Shown here: in pieces, positions 1 through 11,000 of the stretch
Layout of the letters: each line of letters starts with the position of its first letter
Numbering within the stretch: position 1 is the stretch's first letter
Program-made: the position numbers and the translations under genes
The notes under the pieces: model-generated
What the model saw: the letters and a program-made list of their open reading frames with translations, nothing else
The model's database searches: none
What the model was told of the DNA's origin: nothing
Assembly: GCF_024323335.1 (NCBI RefSeq)
Contig: NC_066585.1
Location: 342,613,346-342,677,345 of the forward strand
Source: Lathyrus oleraceus
Lineage: Eukaryota > Streptophyta > Magnoliopsida > Fabales > Fabaceae
Direction of reading: 5' to 3'
DNA length: 64,000 bases

Positions 1-1629
1 ATGAGTTAAGAAATTATCCACTCCCACACCTTCTCTATTGCTTAAGGCTCGTGACACACAAATTGAATCATAATTGACAAGTGATGAAGATGAATCTTTG
101 TGTTGTACTTGATGTTCATAATTTTCACAGTCTTGTATGATATCTTGACTTGAGCTTGACTTGAAGAATCAAGTGCAAGTGTAAAGGTCCAATTAAATCA
201 CGCGATCAAGAGACTTATGATCACTTCATTGAATATGAGTCTTAAGGGAATCAGGAAATTCTTCATGACAAAGGCAAAATACTAAATTCAATATCAGGTG
301 TGATTAATTTATCAAGAATCGACTTGAAAGAATTTATTAAATATACTCAATTAAAACTAATCCTAATTAAATATAATCTATAAACAAATTGTTAATGTGT
401 ATTTTCTAAGCTAAAACTAAAAATTATTTCTATGCTAAATGTATTATTTTCTAAGTAAACTAATATATCAATATGTTAGAAATATAATGACTACATGTTA
501 TACTAGATAAACTAAAATATCAATATATTAATAGTAGTGATTATGTATTAGTATATGGATATATTAGTAGTTAATATGGGATAACTAAAAATAGAAAACA
601 AGAAGCTTCAGGAAATAGTAAATTTAAGAAAACAAAAGCAATGCATTAGTATTAAAAAAACCATGTAGTAATTAGCAGAAAAAAGAGTGATATAGTAGTA
701 ACTAGCATTCAATAGACACAGTAGTAACTAGCATGATGGAAAACACATGCATGCTTTCTAAGATTTTGTCTTTCACTCTTTTCACCTAACATATTGTACA
801 CGATTGCATATGTGAGGTGTAGTAAGATTCAATTGTGTGTCATAAAAAGTTACTCTAGTAGAAGAAGTAGATTCTGAAAATTCAAAGATGACAAGTAATA
901 AGGTTACTGTTTTTTCTCATCATTATTTTATTCGGAAACTGCATTTTATATTTTATTCTGTGTTATCATAATATTAGATAACATAAAATAGGTATAATAT
1001 GTGATAATTAAAAAATAGTAAAATGAAAAAACACTAAAGCAATAATAAATAGAAAAACAACATAACAGGATTGGAAGAAAAGAAATTACCGACTTTGAAC
1101 AATCTTCCAGTAACGGCCAACGAAATCCAATTTGTCGAGTTAATATATGATTGAAATTACAGTTTTATAAGGAAATCAAATGTAGTTCAAATTGCAGAAA
1201 TAAGTTACGAATTATACCGAAAAATATCAAAAATGGTCGAAAATTCGATTAAAGAATATGATGGTTCGGCTAAAATATGCATTAGAACAAAAAAATAATT
1301 ATCTATTCACGACCAGCGCGAAAAATCAATTCAAATGGTATACTCACATGTTAATAATAGTTAAGAATTAAAGAATCATTATTTTCAAGTTTATGTTGTT
1401 TCATGCAAAAATAAGTGATTATCTAATAAGCAAATCCAAAACAATATCTTAAATCAATTAACCATCAAATATCCAGTAATTCATGAAAAGGGTGTGGAAG
1501 AGATAAAGGATTCTCGACGGAGTGAAAATTTGCTCCGGTTAGTGTTGAAAATCGGAGCACAAAAAAAACCCGAAATACTTCAAGAATAAACTCCAATAAT
1601 CCAATTAACTTTCAAGCTTTTATAATTAT

Positions 1630-1845
1630 TATTGATGATGAATGAATGTAGAAGATGAATCATCAATATAGAATATTGATGAATACGCTTGAATTGATGA
1701 ATCTTGGATGATGATTGTTGATAAATCTTGATAAACTTTAGATGATGATTGTTGATGATAATGTAGAAATTGTTGATGAATGATTTTTGATGATAATGCT
1801 AGAATTGTCAAATGATAATTGTTGATGATAATATAGAAATTGTTG
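1630..1845. repeat. Imperfect GATGAT/AAT-rich repeat in V
   Basis: Variants of a ttgttgatgataat(g)tagaaa unit recur about every 35-60 bases, mixed with GATGAATC stretches. The 60-residue minus-strand ORF here (1629-1811) is a by-product of the repeat, not a gene. Confidence 0.7.
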
Positions 1846-1858
1846 ACGGCTAAGTTCC

Positions 1859-1895
1859 ACCATTTTAGAACTTCAATATGAAGTTCTAAATGGTG
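1859..1895. other. Near-perfect inverted repeat (hairpin) in V
   Basis: The left arm ACCATTTTAGAACTTCA pairs with the right arm TGAAGTTCTAAATGGT across a 3-base loop, with one bulged base. Arms are 16-17 bp. It lies just downstream, in LTR sense, of the putative promoter region. Confidence 0.7.
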
Positions 1896-3344
1896 ACGGA
1901 GATGAACTTTAGTGAGGGTGAAGGAGAAGATGAATTGTGAGTGAAATTAAGAGGAAAAAATGTTAGAATAATAATGATTAATTGTGAATTTTATAAGTTA
2001 GGTTATTTAAGATAGTTAATGAAAATATTATCAAAAATGACATGTTTATATAGAATTGGTAGGTGAATGATCACCCTTGAATTGTGATCCAAGTAATTGG
2101 TTTAACAATGGTTAGAAGTTAATTTAATCCTTAGTTGTGGATCATCAATTTTAACCATATGATTAATTGATAAGAGTGGCTAGGATTTGAGGGGGAAAAT
2201 AGAAGTTGAGATTTGTGTTTATTTGAAAGTTTTATGTTAGTTTGAAAGTTATAGTGGTTAAGGGTAATTAGGTAAATGGATGGCTTGTGGAGAAATAGGT
2301 AATTAAGGATAGTTAGAGACCAATGGTGTTGGTGTTTAGCAAAAGTACCAAGTTAGGATGTAAGACAAAAAGTCATTAGTAATTAACTTGAATTTTAATG
2401 TCTTTGCCTTGATTTTTCTACCACTTTCCCTTGAATTTTGAGTGGTTAAACCCATAACTTTTAGTGCTTTTGAGAAGTGATATTTTCCAATAAATTAATG
2501 AAATCTTCCTTTTATTTCAACTTTGCCCTTTCCTTTGAAGCCAAGCAAACCTCAGAATCAAGTGATGATCATTTCAATTCCCGCTAATAACCATGAATCT
2601 CAAATAAAGAGATGATTCCCACCACAAGTAATATGAGAAATAAACCCGAATAATTATCAAATAATATTCACCTCAAAAATCCACAAAAATCGATTAAATC
2701 TATTATCACTGAACTGTTGGCCTAAATTTGTTATTATATGCAAATGTCGATGAATGCATGATCAAATAGAAAAAAGTCTGCAAATGAACAAAACCATAAG
2801 GAAGGAGAATTAAATAAAAAAATGTAGGGCAAATTTTGGGGTATGACAATATTAATGCTTATAATTTTAATAAGGGTTAATTCTCATTTTTTATTTTAAT
2901 CTTTAGTTTTCAGTTTGGTACATTTCATGTTTTTCTAATTGATTTTAATCATTAAAACAAGAATGCATGTTTATTAATTAGAATGTAATTAGGCTTTAGT
3001 TGACTTTAGTCACTTTAAAAATACTTTGAAAATTAATGGTTAGAATATAGAAATTAATTAGGTTTTAATTAGTGCTTAGTTCATTAATCCACTTTCTGAT
3101 AGGAATCATACACATGTTAATATTAGACTTTAATTAGAAATAAATTTGGATTAGTCTTAGAATTTTTTCTTAATTAGAACTCATTAGAATTTAATTCTTT
3201 GACTTTACTTTTGATTGCTCTTTTGCATGCATGATTGATTGATTATGAATGTTGCTTGATTTCTTCTTGACATTTGATTGATTCTCATGTGCATGGTTTA
3301 ATTTTGTATGGTGTATGACTATCCCTTATTTGGAAAAAATGTAC

Positions 3345-3349
3345 CCCAC
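3345..3349. repeat. Target-site duplication CCCAC, left copy
   Basis: CCCAC immediately precedes the LTR terminus TGTTGAAAG. The same five bases follow the other LTR at 14841-14845, as expected for Ty3-type integration. Confidence 0.95.
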
Positions 3350-4512
3350 TGTTGAAAGAGTATATCTTTGGCAAATATTTTTGTATCGTATCCACAGAGA
3401 TTGGGTAATATTACCGCCGTTCTATAATTCAAATGTTATAAGTTTAGAAAGTAACAGGGTTGTTTTGTTTGGAAAAGTATCTTGTTAATAAATGTTAACA
3501 AAAACTATTAAGTGGTTTTAGACAAATATAAAAGCTTGGCAAGATTGGAGTTCACTATTTCACAAATCTATGATTCCCTATGACGAATAATTAGATTCAA
3601 GATTATTGATGATGTTCAAATATCCTCTCAAAGTCATTTATGTCTAAATGATATCGTGATAGTTATTATATTGATCCTTAGACGATCTCTCCACCTAACT
3701 ATCAATATAGCAACCTTTAATGTTCAATATCAAAGAATAGTAATGAATAAATCTATCTCTACAACTTATTCATTACTTGAAAATCTGTTTTATGTCTAAA
3801 CTCGAGTAATCTCTCTCGACAACTACTCAAATCTGGTTTTCAAAGTAAAGCAAAAACAGTTCCAATACATCAACAATCTTTATCTCATATATAAATCAAA
3901 GTGAATACATAGATAGATGAGAATAGCTACTACCTCCAATCTTGACAAAAGGGAGTTTAGCTCCTCATCACCATTGTTACAAAGCAGAAGGTTTTAGAAG
4001 AAAAACTCTGTTTTCTCTCTTACAAAAGTTCTACAGCACAATGTGTGAATGAATGGAATAATACATCAATCCCCTAGGTTAAACTATTTTGTCTCTACCA
4101 AAAAGGTTGACATTTCCCTATTTGGACATTGTCATCAGCAGCAGAAAAGCACTTTCCAGGCAGACATCAAAATGGCAATTACTTTTTCTGCACAGCAGCA
4201 CATTTGACCCTTGGTCAGCTTGCTGGATTCGCAGCCTTCGCGGCGCGAAGGGAGTTCGCGGCGCGAACTGTTGCTTTCCCAGCTTCCTTGTTTGGCAAGC
4301 TTCCTCCAAAATGCCATGTTGAAACCAAGGTCTTGCTTATCCATAATTCTACACAACTAACAAAAAATGTGAAATAACTATTCAAAACAAAATAAATTAA
4401 ACCTAATTGCATTTATACAAATTAATGAAGATAAAAGTGTGTAATTACATCAAAACTTGGTAAAAGGGACCAATAAAAAGGTATAAAAAGTAGTACAAAT
4501 TGGTCCCTAACA
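3350..4512 (-). repeat. 3' LTR of the Athila element
   Basis: Runs TGTTGAAAGAG to GGTCCCTAACA on the plus strand and matches 13677-14840 throughout except for one T. Contains one palindrome doublet (centres 4243 and 4261). Small ORFs here on both strands recur identically in the other LTR and are not genes. Confidence 0.97.
4237..4268. repeat. Palindrome doublet in the 3' LTR
   Basis: TTCGCGGCGCGAA at 4237-4249 and GTTCGCGGCGCGAAC at 4254-4268, centres 18 bp apart. The 15-mer is a perfect inverted repeat of two 7-bp arms around a single G. Confidence 0.95.
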
Positions 4513-4523
4513 ACTCTCCCCAA
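4513..4523 (-). promoter_or_regulatory. Polypurine tract, Athila plus-strand primer
   Basis: On the minus strand TTGGGGAGAGT directly abuts the 3' LTR. This is the expected position and composition for plus-strand DNA priming in reverse transcription. Confidence 0.85.
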
Positions 4524-5047
4524 CTTAGCATTTTGTTTGTCCCTAAACAAAAGTTTCCACCCTCACAACCAAGATCATGACACAAAAGATTTAAACAAGC
4601 ATTTATCAAGGACATTCAAATGGTTCAAAAGTGTTTGGCCTCTTCTCAATTCACCTCTCTCAATTCTAGACAAACATGAATAAGGGAAATGGTAAAGTGC
4701 AAAAATCATTCCAAGTATCTCAAAGTTATACATGTCAAAATTGAATCAAACTTACGCACACATCAATGTTGATGAATAACATGAAGGGTTACTTTCACTC
4801 ATCCAAGCAGTTAAATCAACAATAAATCGAATCATGCGGCTATCACAACAAGTACCAAATCATGTGAAAAATGAGAATCAAGAGGTCTTTCAAAGGTTGT
4901 AATTTGGCTTAGGTTGCAAGAAAGGATATGATTAAGAGAATTCAAAAAGGTTGCCTATCCTAAGGGAGCATTCCCAAAGATTCAACTCTACCAATTTCCT
5001 TTTCCTTGGTCCCTATCTTTTCTTTTCAAATCCACACAACCATGAGC

Positions 5048-5083
<36 letters not shown>

Positions 5084-6027
5084 TGCTCTATGGTTTCAAG
5101 GGTGATTTCTTTTTCTTGTTTCTTTTCATATTCTTACCCTTCCAAAGAAACTCACTATTCCAAGTTCCCTATCAACTCTTCACTTTACTCTCCCCAACTT
5201 TAGATTCCAAAACCGATTTATTCAATAATGCTCCCTACTTAAGAATAAGCAAAAGGCAAAATTTTTGCAAACAACTCGGTTTGAGGTTTCAACTGATGCG
5301 AAAGAAATTAGGATTCATTTATTCCACAATTTTCAATTGATTTTACAATGATCAATCAAATGAATCCTAACAAGCTCAAAGGGGGTTAACTAAGGATTAC
5401 TCCTCACAAGGTTCGTTGATTTAAGCTTTTTGGTCAAGTGGTTTTTCTCACAAAAATTGCCTCTATCATTTTCAAAAATTTCACACAACATTAGATTGAT
5501 GCATGATTTAGCATGATAAGAATGAGTCAAAATAATGCTCGGTTTCCCGCTTTTTTAGTGCACAATGGAAAGTTTCCTCACAAATGGTTAAGTCCTATTT
5601 TGATTCAAAACTGACATATACTTCAATGAATTTATGAAATGGAATTTGCACACAACATCAACCTACTCATGTTAAGTCTAGAAAGCGATAAAGTGTACCT
5701 TGAAATGCCGACACTAATTCTTATCATCACCACTCGAAGTATCCTATGCTTCTTTCTTTGCGAACAACTCTTGGTTGCTTTAGGCTTGACTTAAGCGTAA
5801 GAACAATTAACTAGAACTGTTGGTAAACCAATTTGATTAAAAACACACTTAAATTTCACAAAGTACTCATGCAATTATAAAAAGACTAAAGAAAAATTAA
5901 AGTGCTAAGATAAAGTCACGGTGAACTAGAGCCACCAAAAAGTACATTACAAAATTCCCAAAACAAAAAAAAACAGAATTAGTCAAAAGAAATTCAAACA
6001 AACAATTCTCTTCTAAACTCCACAAAT
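4524..6027 (-). other. Athila 3' untranslated region
   Basis: About 1.5 kb between the stop of the second ORF and the polypurine tract. No conserved ORF. The ORF at 4951-5340 reads through the poly(T) tract and is spurious. The only marked structure is the T30 tract in an inverted repeat at 5040-5093. Confidence 0.7.
5040..5093. repeat. T30 tract enclosed by a 12-bp inverted repeat
   Basis: Thirty T residues (5051-5080) lie between CCATGAGCATAT and ATATGCTCTATGG. These arms pair over 12 bp with one bulged base. In the element's RNA this is a hairpin with an A-rich loop of about 30 nt. Confidence 0.85.
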
Positions 6028-7230
6028 TCAATCCTCTTCCTCTTCATCACCACCTACACCTCCGAGAACATCTTCCATCTCCTCATTTGGGTCAGCACTA
6101 CCTCCTGCACCCCCCATAAAATTTGGCCTGCCCACAGGCCAATTAGCATAAGCTGCATAGTCAGCTTGCGATGGAAAAGTGCGGGCCTCTGGTGCCAGAA
6201 ACGTGTTCTGGAACTGCTGCTGCATGGCATCAAAAAGAAATGATTGAGACCTCCTGGAGGCCTCAAAGTTCTCACAGCAGTAGTTGGCAAAAGCCATCTG
6301 ATCAAAACCTGGGGTACTCTGAGGTTGAGGTTGAGAGCGGGATCTGGCTCGGGACCGAGAGGAAGAAGTACCAGATGCATCAGTCTTCTCATTCGGGTTC
6401 TGCAGAAACCTGTTCAAATAAGCGTCACTGATCACACTGGTGATCGAGTAGTGCACTTCCTCAGGGATGTGAACATTGGCCCTACGGCACAATCCCATGA
6501 TGAGTCCTGGATAAGCTAGCACACCAGCTTTGCCCCCGAAATTTGTTCCACTTAACACAATCTTTCTCATCTCGCATGAAATGAGGGCTGCAACATCCAC
6601 CGTCTTCCCGATCATGATGCAGTACAAGAGACACCCGACATCCATAGGAATTGTGGTGGTGTGGCTTCTTGGTCTGATATTGGTTAACAGTAGCACCAAA
6701 AAAGCTCTAGCTTCCAAATTGAAATTTTCCCTCTTCCACAATTTCGGGTGCCCTTGGTCATTCACTTCATAAGATTTTCCTCTGAGACAAAGGGTGGCAT
6801 TGACTGCTTCTAGGTTCCATCTGTCAGCTGCCACCATGGTATTGTACTCACAACTCTCCCCCTCTCCAAGAGTTAAGGGATGACCTAGATAAGAATTAAT
6901 GTCATTCCTTCCAAATGACACAATCTTTCCCCTTACCCTGGACTGGTGAATGAAGGTCGTACCTTCCTCACGATGCATCGCATTCGCGTAGAATTCTCGG
7001 ACAAGGTCGTAGTTGATTGCGGCTTCCGGCTCACACAACTTCATCCATTTTCTTTGCTCGAAAACCTCAACCACTCTGTGATACACTCCAGTTGGAGCCA
7101 GGCGGATAAACCTTTCCGATAGAATAGTCCTCTTGACAAGACTCTCAAAGCGTGCTTCGTGCTCCTCACTGATGAACCTTCGGGTAGCACGGGCCTGAGG
7201 AGGTGCTGTGGTCTTAGTTCTCTTAGACAT
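6028..7230 (-). CDS. Athila 3' ORF, putative plant transposon protein domain
   Basis: A 400-residue protein encoded after Gag-Pol, in the position where Athila/Calypso elements carry an extra, sometimes env-like ORF. The ATG at 7230 gives MSKRTKTT; reading two codons further upstream has only a TTG. The central part (about 25-270), with motifs such as LREF/LVREFYANA, ILSERFIRLAPTG, FGRNDINSYLGHP and IPMDVGCLLYCIMIGKTVD, resembles the family annotated as putative plant transposon protein domain. The N-terminus is basic, an Arg/Ser-rich stretch lies around 295-310 (SSRSRARSRSQPQPQ) and the last 30 residues are acidic, ending DEEEED. I see no signal peptide or strong membrane helix, so it does not look like a glycoprotein. 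Function unknown. The reading frame is intact, as expected of a young element. Confidence 0.85.
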   Translation of the reverse strand: MSKRTKTTAPPQARATRRFISEEHEARFESLVKRTILSERFIRLAPTGVYHRVVEVFEQRKWMKLCEPEAAINYDLVREFYANAMHREEGTTFIHQSRVRGKIVSFGRNDINSYLGHPLTLGEGESCEYNTMVAADRWNLEAVNATLCLRGKSYEVNDQGHPKLWKRENFNLEARAFLVLLLTNIRPRSHTTTIPMDVGCLLYCIMIGKTVDVAALISCEMRKIVLSGTNFGGKAGVLAYPGLIMGLCRRANVHIPEEVHYSITSVISDAYLNRFLQNPNEKTDASGTSSSRSRARSRSQPQPQSTPGFDQMAFANYCCENFEASRRSQSFLFDAMQQQFQNTFLAPEARTFPSQADYAAYANWPVGRPNFMGGAGGSADPNEEMEDVLGGVGGDEEEED

Positions 7231-7314
7231 CTGCAATCAAAACCAGCACAACCACAAAACACAAATGACAGCATTAGTCAAAAAGCAAAAAGAAAATGGT
7301 TGCTGGAATTCACA

Positions 7315-7348
7315 GTTCGCGGCGCGAAGGGAGGTTCGCGGCGCGAAC
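7315..7348. repeat. Palindrome doublet upstream of the 3' ORF
   Basis: GTTCGCGGCGCGAAG at 7315-7329 and GTTCGCGGCGCGAAC at 7334-7348, centres 19 bp apart, about 85 bp upstream of the 3' ORF start on the minus strand. Confidence 0.95.
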
Positions 7349-7748
7349 CCTGCGATTTCAGGAAATCCCCAATTGCTTCCTAGGGTTTCTCCAAAGAGGG
7401 ATTTAACATACCCAAACAGTCAAAATGCACAACCCTAACCTAATCCTATTCTATTTCACACAAGCATAGCAATTCCAAACAGCATTCACAGAAAAATACA
7501 TCTCTAACCAACCCTAAATTGAAAAACCCCAAAAAGGGATTGGAAAAGAGGAAATGAAGATTACATACCTTTAGAATCTCTACACTTGCAAAAAGAAGAA
7601 GATTGGAAGAGTGAAACACTGAAAAACGTTGAGAAATGGTGGAATTTGGGGGTTGGGGTGAAAGCGCGGCAAAGGGGTTTGAAATGAGGAAGTTTGAAAT
7701 GAAACTGAATTGACCTAAACAGTATTTAAATGAATTCTGTCACGCAAA

Positions 7749-7923
7749 GTTCGCGGCGCGAACAGGGGGTCGCGGCGCGAACTGCATAAAACAGAACCAA
7801 TAAAATTTTTTTTCATTCAGGTCGCGGCGCGAACAGGGGGTCGCGGCGCGAACTGCAAAAAACAGAAAGCACTCAAATTTATTCAATCAGTTCGCGGCGC
7901 GAACAGTAGGTCGCGGCGCGAAC
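7749..7923. repeat. Tandem array of three palindrome doublets, 70-71 bp period
   Basis: Doublets at 7749/7769, 7821/7840 and 7890/7910. Within each the palindrome centres are 19 bp apart. Between doublets the step is 71 then 70 bp. Two doublets have GTTCGCGGCGCGAAC as first member; the second member always lacks one T (GTCGCGGCGCGAAC). The linker is ACAGGGG or ACAGTAG. The DNA between doublets is A/T-rich and less conserved. Confidence 0.95.
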
Positions 7924-8071
7924 TGCAAAAAACAGAACTTCAAAAATTTTAAAACTTCAATCAGCGCTAAGAATCACACAACAGAGAAATTTAAAATGCA
8001 CACAAACAACGTTGGGTTGCCTCCCAACCAGCGCTTTGTTTAACGTCGTTAAGAGCTCGACGGTACCTCAA

Positions 8072-11000
8072 TTAGCTTGATCCAGATAAGGAAAGGACAC
8101 ACACATCACGGTTTATGTCACCGCTATGATAGACTTTCAGTCTTTGACCATTGACAGTCCAGCTTTCTTGCGACTTTGGATCCTCTATTACAATGGCTCC
8201 ATAATTCCGTACTTCCTTGATCACAAATGGTCCAGACCATTTAGACTTCAATTTACCCGGAAACAACTTCAACCTTGAATTAAAAAGCAATACCATCTGG
8301 CCAACATGAAACTCTTTGGGGCGGACCTTCCCATCATGGTATGCTTTTGTCTTCTCCTTGTACAGCTTATTAGAATGGTATGCATTGTTCCTTAGTTCCT
8401 CCAACTCATGGAGTTGACCTTTCCTTCTCTCTCCAGCTAGAGTGGAGTCGAAGTTCAAGAACTTAAGAGCCCATAATGCTCTATGCTCCATTTCAACTGG
8501 AAGATGACAAGTCTTCCCATACACCAGTTGAAACGGAGTCAGCCCAATAGGTGCTTTGTAAGCAGTGCGATATGCCCACAAAGCCTCATCAAGTTTTAAG
8601 GACCAATCCTTTCTTGAGTTTGAAACAGTCTTCTCAAGTATCCGTTTGATTTCCCGGTTTGAAACCTCAGTTTGACCGTTCGCTTGTGGGTGGTAGGGAG
8701 TGGTCACTTTATGCTTTACACCATAATGTTGCAAAACTTTTTCTAATGGTGTATTGCAGAAGTGTGAGCCTCCATCACTCACCAACACTCGAGGCACACC
8801 AAAACGTGAAAATATGTTCTTCTTTAAAAATTTGATCACGGTTTTGGCATCGGCCTTGGGTGAGGCAATTGCTTCCACCCACTTCGAAACATAATCGACA
8901 GCTACTAAAATGTACTCATTAGAGAAAGAAGAGGGGAATGGGCCAACGAAATCAATACCCCAACAGTCAAAAACTTCTACTTCTAGCATGTTGGTTAGAG
9001 GCATTTCATCCCGTTTTCCTATTCCGCCACTCCGTTGACATGCATCACAACTCTTCGCATGTTCGTGCGCATCTTTGAATAAAGATGGCCAATAAAAACC
9101 CGATTGGAGTACTTTAGTGGCTGTTCTCAAACCACTATAGTGACCTCCATACGGAGAGTTGTGACAGTGCCACAGAATGTCTCTTGATTCCTCCATTGTT
9201 ACACACCTTCTCAAAATATTGTCTGCCCCTACTTTAAAAAGATAAGGGTCATCCCAGACATAATATTTTGCATCAGCTAAGAATTTCCTTCTTTGATTGC
9301 AAGTGAGGTCTTCCGGTGTTAAACCAGTTGCTTTGTAGTTAGCAAAATCAGCAAACCAAGGCCTCACTTGAATCGCATAGAGTTTTTCATCTGGAAATTC
9401 TTCTCTCACCTCTTCTTCTTTGTTTGTAATTTCTACATTGACCAATCGAGACAGATGATCTGCTACCAAGTTCTCGGAACCTTTTTTATCCCTAATCTCT
9501 AGATCAAACTCTTGTAATAAAAGGATCCAACGAATAAGCCTTTGTTTTGAATCCGGCTTGGTAAGCAGATATTTGATTGCAGAATGGTCAGTGTAGATTA
9601 CAACTCTTGAACCAATCAAATAAGCTCTAAATTTTTCCAATGCATATACTATGGCTAGCAATTCTTTTTCAGTTGTTGCGTAATTAACTTGGGCGTCATT
9701 CAACACCTTACTAGCATAGTGTATGGCATGGAAAACTTTATCGCTTCTTTGTCCTAACACCGCACCCACTGCATAATCGCTAGCATCACACATGAGTTCA
9801 AAATCAAGATTCCAGTTTGGTGCTACGATTATTGGTGCGGTGATCAACTTTTGTTTCAAATCTAAGAAGGCTTTAAGACATGACTCATCAAAAAGAAAAG
9901 GCGTACCTTTGTTGAGTAAATTACTCAGTGGCTTTGCGATCTTTGAGAAGTCTTGTATGAATCTCCGGTAGAAACCGGCATGTCCTAGAAAGCTTCTTAT
10001 TCCTTTAATGTTGGTTGGAGGTGGCAGCTTTTCAATAATTTCCACCTTGGCCTTGTCCACCTCTAGCCCTTCAGAAGAAATCTTGTGACCAAGCACTATA
10101 CCCTCAGTGACCATAAAATTGCATTTTTCCCAGTTGAGCACTAGGTTGGTCTCCACGCATCTCTCTAGAACTACATCAAGGTGCTTCAAGCACACTTCAA
10201 AAGATGATCCATAAACAGAAAAATCGTCCATGAACACCTCGATGCATTCTTCTATCAGGTCTGAAAAGATAGCTTGCATACACCGTTGAAATGTGGCCGG
10301 TGCGTTACATAATCCAAAAGGCATTCTTCGGTAAGCAAAAATGCCGAAGGGACATGTAAAAGCTGTTTTCTCATGGTCTGCCGGATTTACTGAAATTTGA
10401 TTATACCCCGAATATCCGTCCAAGAAACAGTAGAAGTTTTTGCCGGCGAGCCGCTCCAACATTTGATCCATGAAAGGTAGTGGGAAATGATCTTTTCTTG
10501 TGGCTTGGTTCAACCTTCTATAATCGATGCACATCCTCCACCCTGTCACTGTTCTCGTCGGAATCAACTCGTTTTTATCGTTTTTAATCACCGTCATTCC
10601 GCCTTTCTTGGGGACCACTTGTACCGGACTCACCCATACACTATCAGATATGGGATAAATCATTCCTGCTTCTAAAAGTTTAACAACTTCTTTCCGAACC
10701 ACCTCTTTCATTGATGGATTCAAACGCCTCTGAGGTTGTGCAACCGGTTTGAAGTTTTCCTCCATCATTATCTTGTGCATGCAATATGCTGGACTAATAC
10801 CCTTCAAATCGGATAAAACCCACCCTATCGCACCTTGGTTCTTTTTCAAAACTCGAATCAACTTATCTTCCTCTTGCGTGGACAATGTGTTGCTTATAAT
10901 CACCGGTTTGGTACACTCATCTCCAAGAAACACATACTTCAAATGCGACGGAAGCATCTTCAATTCTAACTTTTGCTCTTCAGTTTCCTTCTTTGCATCC

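Larger units (their letters stand above)
1..2848 (-). repeat. LTR fragment V, Ogre/Tat-type, minus orientation
   Basis: No ORF of note. The right edge reads GGGCAAATTTTGGGGTATGACA; its complement begins TGTCATACCCC, the style of terminus that opens the X LTR at 43182 (TGTAAGACCCC). Around 1860-2040 the layout resembles the promoter/leader part of the X LTR: short ORF-free GA-rich DNA followed by a TATA-like TTATAA on the minus strand near 1990. The left part is cut by the window edge, so total length, PBS and partner LTR cannot be seen. Family assignment rests on terminus similarity only. Confidence 0.55.
7231..8071 (-). other. Athila spacer between Gag-Pol and the 3' ORF
   Basis: 840 bp without a supported ORF. 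It holds four of the seven palindrome doublets: one at 7315-7348, three in a roughly 70-bp tandem array at 7749-7923. The rest is A-rich when read on the plus strand. A splice acceptor for a subgenomic mRNA of the 3' ORF would be expected here by analogy with env-like ORFs, but I cannot locate one with confidence. Confidence 0.6.

Noticed and set aside
4089..4412. Cluster of small ORFs repeated identically at 14417-14740
   Set aside because: They are the same LTR sequence at both ends of one element; the frames run through the palindromes on both strands and show no domain.
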